A stretch of 18,823 bases of DNA from positions 1-18,823 of the forward strand of contig JAZDPW010000010.1 in NCBI GenBank assembly GCA_043797305.1, given 5' to 3'. Both the position numbers and the translations under genes were made by a program. The notes beneath the pieces are model-generated. The model searched no databases and was not told the origin of the DNA. It worked only from the letters and a program-made list of their open reading frames with translations. This document shows, piece by piece, positions 13,620 through 18,823 of this stretch. Numbering within the stretch: position 1 is the first letter of the stretch; every line of letters begins with the position of its first letter. The stretch is from CAZGHF01 sp043797305 (GTDB taxonomy: Bacteria; Patescibacteriota; Minisyncoccia; UBA6257; GWB1-50-10).

Positions 13620-14172
13620 AAGCCAAACGGCGCGAAATTTCCTCAAAAGCCGCCTCGAGCGTTTTTTTGTTTGTGGCGGAAATTTTATTAAGGACGAAAT
13701 CTCCCGCCTTGACTCTCGCCTCGCTTCGCGGGCGAAGCGGGCGGCGAGGCAGGTCCGCTTTCTTTCGCGTAGTTTCGCGTAGAATTTCGCGCGGTTTCGC
13801 ATCACGGATACCGATTCTCACCCGCCAAAAGTTTTTAGTTCGGAGCGCTTTAATAACCGATTCCACTCCTTTGTGGCCGGCCGAACCCCGGCCGAAACCG
13901 ATTTTATATTTACCCAAAGCCAGGTCCGAATCGTCGTGAACGAGGATAAATTCTTCGGGTTTTACGCCGCGTTTCTGAAGCACCTTCCTTACAAAAGCAC
14001 CTGATAGATTCATAGAAGCGTCGGATTTGGAAACAGACATTGCAGGCTTCTGTTTCTTTAAGTAATCGGCGAACAAAAAGCCCGCGTTGTGGTAGGTGTT
14101 TTCGTATTCCTTATCGGGGTTGCCGAGGCCGATTATTAACCTTATTTTTGCGGAGTTGAATTTAGCCTCCAT
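13612..14172 (-). CDS. pth: Peptidyl-tRNA hydrolase
   Basis: A 186-residue enzyme that releases tRNA from peptidyl-tRNA dropped by ribosomes (cytoplasmic). Family motifs are visible: IIGLGNPDKEYENTYHNAGF with the catalytic His, SMNLSGAFV with the conserved Asn, EFILVHDDSDLALGKYKI with the conserved Asp, GSAGHKGVES and FWRVRIGIRD. The family usually has GGHNG, so the substrate-binding Asn there is Lys in this copy. A basic, proline-rich segment (KKADLPRRPLRPRSEARVK) is encoded by a palindrome at 13718-13750 and looks like an insertion before the C-terminal helix. The ATG at 14172 has a TGG-TAATCT box 14 nt upstream. The gene is convergent with pilMN and overlaps it. Confidence 0.92.
   Translation of the reverse strand: MEAKFNSAKIRLIIGLGNPDKEYENTYHNAGFLFADYLKKQKPAMSVSKSDASMNLSGAFVRKVLQKRGVKPEEFILVHDDSDLALGKYKIGFGRGSAGHKGVESVIKALRTKNFWRVRIGIRDAKPREILRETTRKKADLPRRPLRPRSEARVKAGDFVLNKISATNKKTLEAAFEEISRRLASI
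13718..13750. repeat. GC-rich palindrome inside pth
   Basis: GCCTCGC (13718-13724) pairs with GCGAGGC (13744-13750), and GCTTCGC (13723-13729) pairs with GCGAAGC (13732-13738). In the pth frame it encodes part of PRRPLRPRSEARVK, a stretch not expected in the family. Confidence 0.7.
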
Positions 14173-14180
14173 TTCTTATA

Positions 14181-14189
14181 AGATTACCA
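14181..14189 (-). promoter_or_regulatory. Extended -10 promoter for pth
   Basis: On the minus strand TGG is followed by TAATCT, 14 nt before the pth ATG. This is a third case of the extended -10 close to a start codon seen at 6080 and 11686. Confidence 0.5.
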
Positions 14190-14205
14190 CATATTTTCCG
14201 TAGCG

Positions 14206-14254
14206 GTCACAGGTCGCGAGTCATAAGTTATAAGTCATTAATCATTAGTTAGTC
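14206..14254 (+). repeat. Tandem heptamer array upstream of lepB
   Basis: Seven 7-nt units: GTCACAG, GTCGCGA, GTCATAA, GTTATAA, GTCATTA, ATCATTA, GTTAGTC. The array ends 1 nt before the lepB ATG. It is the same heptamer type as at 4015-4049. Confidence 0.85.
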
Positions 14255-14255
14255 C

Positions 14256-14795
14256 ATGCGCAAGGTCCTTTGGTCTTTTTTTGAGGTAGTCGAAACGCTC
14301 GTGATAGCCGTAGTCGCCGTCTTTTTGGTGAGAAATTTCATCGCCCAGCCGTTTCTTGTTTCCGGCTCGAGTATGGAACCGAACTTTTCCGACGGCAACT
14401 ACCTCTTAATTGACGAGCTCACTTACCAGTTTCGCGAGCCGGAGCGGGGCGAGGTTGTCGTTTTCCGCTATCCGCTTGACCGCCGGGCTTTCTATATAAA
14501 GAGGGTAATCGGTCTGCCGGGCGAGCGAGTGGTTATCGATAACAGCGAAGTCACGATTACGAAAGACGGTGAAAAAATGGAGCTGAAAGAATCTTATCTT
14601 CCCGTTGATATAACCCGGGGGCGGTTTGATGTAACGCTCGGGGACAGCGAATATTTCGTCATGGGCGACAACAGAAACTTCAGTTTTGATTCCCGCAGTT
14701 GGGGATCACTCTCCGGTGAAGACATTATTGGGGTCGTGCGGCTTCGGCTCTGGCCGGTAAACGAAGTAATGGCGTTTAGCGTCCCGCAATACTGA
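14256..14795 (+). CDS. lepB: Signal peptidase I
   Basis: A 179-residue membrane enzyme that cleaves signal peptides from exported proteins. One N-terminal membrane helix (about residues 12-32) precedes the catalytic domain. The nucleophile is Ser39 in SGSSMEP and the general base is Lys82 in YIKRVIGLPGE. The C-terminal box GDNRNFSFDSRSWG (137-150) is intact. Length and order are typical of short, single-anchor bacterial SPase I. It probably processes the signal peptide of the giant protein at 6898. The start at 14256 follows the heptamer array directly, with no clear ribosome binding site. hisS begins 4 nt after the stop. Confidence 0.95.
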   Translation: MRKVLWSFFEVVETLVIAVVAVFLVRNFIAQPFLVSGSSMEPNFSDGNYLLIDELTYQFREPERGEVVVFRYPLDRRAFYIKRVIGLPGERVVIDNSEVTITKDGEKMELKESYLPVDITRGRFDVTLGDSEYFVMGDNRNFSFDSRSWGSLSGEDIIGVVRLRLWPVNEVMAFSVPQY

Positions 14796-14799
14796 CAAC

Positions 14800-16104
14800 A
14801 TGGCCAAAACAAAAAAACAATCTCCCGGTGTTTTTAAAAAGAAACAGCTCTTTCAGTTGGTGAAAGGGATGCACGATATTTTGCCCAAGGACCAGGACTG
14901 GTGGCAGTCCCTGCTTGAAGCCGGCTGGTCGGTGGCCGAACTTCACGACTTCAGTTTTATTGAGACACCCGTTTTGGAAGAAGCCGCCCTTTTTGAAGCC
15001 GGCGTGGGAGCGGCGACCGATATCGTCGAGAAGGAAATGTACGTTTTCAAAACTAAGGGCGGAGAAAGAGTGGCGCTCCGGCCGGAAAACACGGCCCCCG
15101 TTATGCGCAGTTACCTGGAGCATCACCTCGGTTACTTTGCCTCGCCCCTCAAGGTTTTTTACTACGGGCCGATGTTCCGGTACGAGCGGCCGCAAAAAGC
15201 CCGTTACCGCCAGCATCACCAGTGGGGTTTTGAAATTTTGGGCGACGGGGACGCGGTTTACGATACCGAAATCATTCTTGCCACTCTCGATTTCCTGAAT
15301 TCCTTGAAACTCAAGGATTTGGTTTTGAAAATCAACACCATTGGCTGCCGTATTTGCCGGCCGACTTACCGTAATAAGCTCAAGGATTATTACCGCCACC
15401 GCAAATCCAAGCTCTGCAAGGACTGCCTGCGGCGGTATGAAGACAACATCTTGCGTCTTTTGGATTGCAAAGAGCCCGGCTGCGTAGAGTTGAAGAAAGA
15501 GGCGCCGATAATTTTAAATCACCTTTGCTCGAGTTGTAACAATCATTTTCGTTCCGTCCTGGAGCTCGTTGAGGACAACGATATTCCTTACGAACCCGAC
15601 CCTTATCTCGTCCGCGGTCTCGATTACTACAACAAAACCGTTTTTGAGATTTTCTCGCCGCGCCTGGAAGGTTCGGCCTTGGCCGGCGGGGGACGCTACG
15701 ATTATCTGTCGGAAATTTTGGGCGGCCGGCCGATGCCGGCGGTGGGCGTTGCAATAGGCTTAGAGAGAATAATCGAAGCGATGCAGACAGTCGGCGTTTT
15801 TCCCCAAATCAGAAAAAAGAAGAAAGTCTTTTTCATCGCCATCGGCGATGATGCGAAAAAGGCGAGCTTGAAATTCATCAGCCGGCTCCGGAGAGCGGGG
15901 ATAAAAACCTTGGAATCGCTCGGCAAAAAATCCCTCAAAGCCCAGCTCAAATGCGCCGACAAGCAGAAGGTCGAACTTTCGGTCATTGTCGGCCAGAAAG
16001 AAATTTTCGAAGGGTCAGCCATCGTCCGCGATATGAAAACCGGCGCTCAGGAAACAGTGACTATCGATAAGCTCCTTGAAAATATCAAAAAGAATCTCCA
16101 TTAA
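14800..16104 (+). CDS. hisS: Histidyl-tRNA synthetase
   Basis: A 434-residue class II aminoacyl-tRNA synthetase that charges tRNA-His. It shows motif 1 (IETPVLEEAALFEAGVG), motif 2 (YYGPMFRYERPQKARYRQHH), the histidine-specific signature (LVRGLDYYNKTVFE) and motif 3 (AVGVAIGLERI), followed by the C-terminal anticodon-binding domain (about 340-434, KKKVFFIAIGDDAKK). The insertion domain carries clustered cysteines (CRIC, LCKDC, DCKEPGC, LCSSC), as in many bacterial HisRS. An N-terminal Lys-rich extension precedes KGMHDILP. It lies between lepB (4-nt gap) and the HIT gene (1-nt gap), so probably in one operon. Confidence 0.96.
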   Translation: MAKTKKQSPGVFKKKQLFQLVKGMHDILPKDQDWWQSLLEAGWSVAELHDFSFIETPVLEEAALFEAGVGAATDIVEKEMYVFKTKGGERVALRPENTAPVMRSYLEHHLGYFASPLKVFYYGPMFRYERPQKARYRQHHQWGFEILGDGDAVYDTEIILATLDFLNSLKLKDLVLKINTIGCRICRPTYRNKLKDYYRHRKSKLCKDCLRRYEDNILRLLDCKEPGCVELKKEAPIILNHLCSSCNNHFRSVLELVEDNDIPYEPDPYLVRGLDYYNKTVFEIFSPRLEGSALAGGGRYDYLSEILGGRPMPAVGVAIGLERIIEAMQTVGVFPQIRKKKKVFFIAIGDDAKKASLKFISRLRRAGIKTLESLGKKSLKAQLKCADKQKVELSVIVGQKEIFEGSAIVRDMKTGAQETVTIDKLLENIKKNLH

Positions 16105-16105
16105 T

Positions 16106-16516
16106 ATGGAAGACTGTATTTTTTGCAAGATAGTAAATAAAGAAATTCCGGCCGATAACATAATTTACGAAGACGAAAATTCTCTCGGGCTTTTGGATGT
16201 GCGCCCCATCGCTCCCGGCCACTCGCTCGTTGTTTCCAAAGTCCATGCCGAAAACATCCTTGGCCTTCCGGACGACAAAATCGGAGGCATTTTTACCGCC
16301 GTAAAAAGAGTTTCGGAGATGTTGAATAAGTCCCTCCGGCCCGACGGGTTCACTTACGGCGTAAACGACAGGATTGGACAAGCAATAGGACATTTGCATA
16401 TACTTATCATTCCGAGGTATAAAAGTGATGGCGGTACTTCCGTCCACCAAGTGGTTTCAAACCCGCCAAAGGAATCGCTCCAGGAAATAAAGGAAAAAAT
16501 CTTGAAACCCCGTTAG
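16106..16516 (+). CDS. HIT family protein
   Basis: A 136-residue protein of the histidine triad superfamily (nucleotide hydrolases and transferases, Hint-like). It starts MEDCIFCKIVNKEIPADNII, the usual HIT opening with CxxC, and contains LLDVRPIAPGHSLVVSKVH. The triad motif reads GHLHILIIPR: the first two histidines, including the middle one that acts as nucleophile in the family, are present, but the third position is Leu. I chose the ATG at 16106 because the family begins at M-x-x-CIFC. The frame also has an ATG at 16076, but that would overlap hisS by 29 nt and add ten residues that do not fit. The TAG stop (16514-16516) lies inside an inverted repeat. Confidence 0.92.
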   Translation: MEDCIFCKIVNKEIPADNIIYEDENSLGLLDVRPIAPGHSLVVSKVHAENILGLPDDKIGGIFTAVKRVSEMLNKSLRPDGFTYGVNDRIGQAIGHLHILIIPRYKSDGGTSVHQVVSNPPKESLQEIKEKILKPR

Positions 16517-16637
16517 AAGTTCTCGGCAAAAAACTTTTTTCAAAAAGTTTTTTGCTTGGAACAGACGGGGGAAAATGGGGAAATCAAATTTATTCAGAAT
16601 CATTGTAAGGTCGTGTAAATACAAACTTCTAACAGGG
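16509..16637. repeat. MITE-like inverted-repeat element
   Basis: CCCGTTAGAAGTT (16509-16521) is mirrored by AACTTCTAACAGGG (16624-16637) with one extra base. The ends enclose about 100 nt with an internal hairpin (16526-16555). No coding potential was seen. The element begins over the HIT stop codon and ends just before rpsU. Confidence 0.6.
16526..16555. terminator. Strong hairpin, possible terminator
   Basis: GCAAAAAACTTTTT (16526-16539) is perfectly complementary to 16542-16555. The stem ends in a run of T followed by GC rather than a clean T tail, so terminator function is uncertain. It could work in either direction. Confidence 0.45.
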
Positions 16638-16643
16638 TGAAAT

Positions 16644-16859
16644 ATGGCAATTAACATCAAAAAAAGGGAAAACGAGAATTCTAGTTCTCTTCTTTTCCGT
16701 TTTCAAAAAAGGGTAAAGCAGAGCGGTGTTATGAGAGAAGCGAGGAAGAGACGGTTTCATTCGAGAAACGTCAACCGGGTAAAAAGACGCACTTCCGCCA
16801 TTTATCGCGCTAACAAAGACCTCGAAATCACCCGCGAGCGCAAGTATGGCCACGCTTAA
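16644..16859 (+). CDS. rpsU: Small ribosomal subunit protein S21
   Basis: A 71-residue basic protein matching bacterial S21: MAINIKKRENENSSSLLFRF, then FQKRVKQSGVMREARKRRF and a Lys/Arg-rich tail. S21 binds the 30S platform near the anti-Shine-Dalgarno sequence. GGGTGA at 16635-16640 is a plausible but closely spaced ribosome binding site, one of few visible in the window. It overlaps yqeY by 14 nt, so the two are translationally linked. rpsU followed by yqeY is a common bacterial order. Confidence 0.93.
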   Translation: MAINIKKRENENSSSLLFRFQKRVKQSGVMREARKRRFHSRNVNRVKRRTSAIYRANKDLEITRERKYGHA

Positions 16860-17325
16860 GGACCGTTTAAACAAGGACTTGGTTGTAGCCCTGAAGGCAA
16901 GAGACGAAAACAAAGTCGCCACTTTGAGGTTTTTGAATTCCGCTATCCACAACAAGGAGATTGACAAGCGTGCCCAAACCAGTGGCGGCGACGAGCTTTT
17001 AACCGACGAAGAGACGCTTGCCGTCTTGAAAAATGAAGCCAAGAAAAGGAAGGAAGCGATAGAGCTTTACGACAAGGGCGGCCGGGCTGATTTGTCGGGG
17101 AAAGAAAAGAGCGAGCTTGAAATTATCGAAGAGTATTTGCCGGCGGAGCTTAACGACGGGGAGCTTGAGAAAATTGTGGCGGAGGTTTTTGAGGAATTGG
17201 GCCGGCCCCAAGGGGGCCCCGTTGGGGCCGATTTCGGCAAAGTTATGGGGGTGGCAATGAAGAAAGTCGGCGGCAGGGCAAGCGGCGACCGGGTTAAGGA
17301 ATTTATTCAACGGAAGCTTACGTGA
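16846..17325 (+). CDS. yqeY: GatB/YqeY domain-containing protein
   Basis: A 159-residue protein of the YqeY family, related to the tail of GatB, the tRNA-dependent amidotransferase subunit, and presumed to bind tRNA. Family features are LKDRLNKDLVVALKARDENK, TLRFLNSAIHNKEID, KRKEAIELYDKGGRADL, EYLPAELND and FGKVMGVAMKKVGGRASGDR. Between the two halves of the C-terminal domain the protein reads EELGRPQGGPVGADFGKVMG. The RPQGGPVG part is encoded by a GC-rich palindrome (17203-17230) and looks like an insertion relative to the usual short loop. The ATG at 16846 overlaps rpsU. The stop TGA overlaps the GTG start of ybeY. Confidence 0.92.
   Translation: MATLKDRLNKDLVVALKARDENKVATLRFLNSAIHNKEIDKRAQTSGGDELLTDEETLAVLKNEAKKRKEAIELYDKGGRADLSGKEKSELEIIEEYLPAELNDGELEKIVAEVFEELGRPQGGPVGADFGKVMGVAMKKVGGRASGDRVKEFIQRKLT
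17203..17230. repeat. GC-rich palindrome inside yqeY
   Basis: CGGCCCCA (17203-17210) is the exact inverse of TGGGGCCG (17223-17230), with a smaller palindrome GGGGCCCC (17213-17220) inside. It encodes the RPQGGPVG loop of YqeY. Confidence 0.75.
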
Positions 17326-17726
17326 TTAAAGTTATTGTCAGAAGCCGTTACGGCAGGTACGAAAAACTTGAAAAAGAGGTGAAAAAGGCGGCTCGGGCTG
17401 CCTTGGATTTTTTAGGGAGGGACGAAGTTTCGGTCGAGATTAACCTGGTTGGCGACGGGGAAATAAGGAACTTGAACCGCAAATTCCGCGGGAAAAACAA
17501 GGTTACGAATGTTTTGTCTTTTTCCGAGCCGAAGGACTTTCCCCACCCGGAATCCCGCCTCCGTTTTTTGGGCGAAGTTTACCTCGCCCCCGACTATGTC
17601 CGGGGAAAAGGGGAGGGGCTTGCCCGGCTTGCCGTTCACGGCGTTCTCCATCTTTTGGGCTTTTCACACTCCCGTGAAGGTGATAGGATGAAGATGGAAA
17701 AACTGGAAGAAAAAATCAATGGCTAG
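17322..17726 (+). CDS. ybeY: Endoribonuclease YbeY, rRNA maturation factor
   Basis: A 134-residue metalloprotein involved in 16S rRNA 3'-end maturation and ribosome quality control. The zinc motif reads HGVLHLLGFSH, with all three histidines present; the family usually has Asp before the last His, here Ser. Other signatures are EINLVGDGEIRNLNRKFRGK, NKVTNVLSF and LGEVYLAPD. It is somewhat shorter than the common ~150 residues. The GTG start at 17322 overlaps the yqeY stop (GTGA). The first ATG codons downstream would remove the first beta strand. The stop TAG overlaps the ftsA start by 8 nt. Confidence 0.93.
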   Translation: MIKVIVRSRYGRYEKLEKEVKKAARAALDFLGRDEVSVEINLVGDGEIRNLNRKFRGKNKVTNVLSFSEPKDFPHPESRLRFLGEVYLAPDYVRGKGEGLARLAVHGVLHLLGFSHSREGDRMKMEKLEEKING

Positions 17727-18823
17727 GATTGTTACCAGCTTGGACATAGGTTGGCCCAGATAAAATGCGTCGTGGCCGAGGAAAAGAAAGACGGTTCTCT
17801 TTCGGTTCTTGCCGCCGTAAAACGGCCTTCAGTCGGCCTTCGCCGGGCAATGCTCGTTGACGTCGAAGACGCGACGAGAATTTTCCGGGAGATGGCCGTC
17901 GACCTTCAAAAAATTTCAAAACGCGCCGTTTCAGATGTTTATGTGAACGTGAACGGCGAACACCTCAAGCCCCGTCCTTCGCGGGGCGTTGTCGTTGTTT
18001 CCCGGGCCGACCAGGAAATTCAGGAAGACGACGTTGAGCGGGCGCTTGTGAGTTCAAAAGCAATCCGTCTTACACCGAATTACCTCGTTCTTCACAATAT
18101 TGCCCGCGAATTTATCGTTGACGACGTAGGGGATATCCAGAATCCGCTCGGTATGACCGGGAACCGGCTTGAGGCTTCAACGCTCATTATTGAGGCTTTT
18201 GCACCCCAAGTTAACCTTCTTGTAAAGACCCTTGAGCGGGTGGGGATGAAGGTTGGTGGCCTGATTTACAATCCGATTGCCGCCGCTCGCGCCGTTCTTT
18301 CGAAAAAACAAAAAGATCTGGGAGCGCTCCTCGTCGATTTCGGTTTCGGCTCCACATCGCTCGCGGTTTTTGAGGAAAACAAAGTGCTTCACGCGAAAAC
18401 CCTGCCCGTCGGCGTCGGCCACGTTACGAACGACATCGCCATCGGCCTTAAAACTTCCGTTGATGCCGCCGAGAAAATAAAACTGACCTACGGTTTTGCC
18501 ATGGCTCGCGAAATTTCCCGGCGCGATTTCGTCAGCCTTGCCGAGTTCGACCACTCTAATCAGGCCGACGTTTCCAAAAAGTTCATTTCCGAAATCATCG
18601 AAATCCGGCTTGCGGAAATTTTAGACCTCGTGAATAATGAATTAAAGTCCATCGGTCGTTACGGTGAACTCCCCGGCGGTGCAGTTCTAACCGGCGGCGG
18701 CGTAAAGCTTGCCGGCATGACCGAGCTCGCGAGAAGGGAGTTGAAACTGCCGGTTCAGGTCGGTTTCCCGGACTTGAGCGGTTTCGAAATTTTGAATCCG
18801 GCTCACGAGGAATTGTTGGACGA
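17719..18823 (+). CDS. ftsA: Cell division protein FtsA, frameshifted near the start and cut by the window edge
   Basis: FtsA is an actin-like ATPase that anchors FtsZ to the membrane. The ATG at 17719 gives MARIVTSLDIGWPR and then a stop at 17761. Re-reading base 17754 (a -1 shift) continues with AQIKCVVAEEKKDG and stays open to the window end for 356 codons. Clear FtsA signatures follow: DVYVNVNGEH, YLVLHNIAREFIVD, LLVDFGFGSTSLAVFEENK, LPVGVGHVTNDIAIGLKTS, AEKIKLTYGFA and GGAVLTGGGVKLAGM. The break lies in the phosphate-1 loop (DIG), where one base, probably C after 17752, seems to be missing. Either the gene is disrupted or this is a sequence error. The first in-frame ATG after the break is at 17850. 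Confidence 0.85.

Noticed and set aside
13667..13939. Plus-strand open frame over pth
   Set aside because: It is antisense to a clear peptidyl-tRNA hydrolase and rich in Arg/Ser from the GC-rich palindrome.
16076..16105. Longer HIT protein starting at 16076
   Set aside because: It overlaps the end of hisS by 29 nt, and the family start MEDCIFC fits the ATG at 16106.
17749..17763. Programmed -1 frameshift in ftsA
   Set aside because: No slippery heptamer or downstream structure is evident at GGTTGGCCC. A single missing base explains it more simply.

Overview
The window looks like a piece of a Patescibacteria (Candidate Phyla Radiation) genome, most likely a Parcubacteria-type lineage. The evidence is gene content: a DUF5674 protein, giant secreted proteins built from repeated GNVGIGTT motifs, a PilM-PilN fusion, small membrane-anchored cupredoxin-like proteins, and the compact order hisS, HIT, rpsU, yqeY, ybeY, ftsA. 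Genes overlap or abut, and Shine-Dalgarno sequences are rare. This is inferred from the sequence alone.

Layout. Positions 1-3262 hold the 3' part of a cassette-built surface protein gene that is open at the left edge. It is coupled to a DUF5674 gene and a small conserved hypothetical (to 3937). Positions 3938-4051 are heptanucleotide tandem repeats. Positions 4052-6656 encode two membrane-anchored cupredoxin-like proteins flanking an unrecognised membrane-anchored protein (4701-6077). Next come a small coiled-coil protein and a second giant cassette protein (6898-11106) with a signal peptide and a seven-repeat, probably beta-propeller, domain. A small membrane protein (11147-11566) ends at a repeat-derived hairpin. 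Positions 11702-13619 are a pilin-like protein and a PilM-PilN fusion. The pth gene runs on the minus strand (13612-14172). From 14256 to the right edge is a housekeeping run: lepB, hisS, HIT, rpsU, yqeY, ybeY and ftsA. ftsA appears to carry a one-base frameshift and runs off the edge.

How it fits together. The left two thirds is an envelope and secretion region: large repetitive exported proteins, copper-type proteins on the outer face of the membrane, and type IV pilus parts. The right third is core translation and division.

The most unusual feature is repeated DNA at several scales. (1) A dimeric element with units starting TAGAAGCGGAT occurs in intergenic DNA and also four times in frame inside one coding sequence. 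(2) Different palindromes sit in frame inside pth and yqeY. (3) Heptamer arrays lie before two genes. (4) A nearly invariant DNA motif marks cassette boundaries in both giant genes. (5) A possible MITE-like element lies between the HIT gene and rpsU. No tRNA, rRNA, CRISPR array, transposase or reverse transcriptase was seen.
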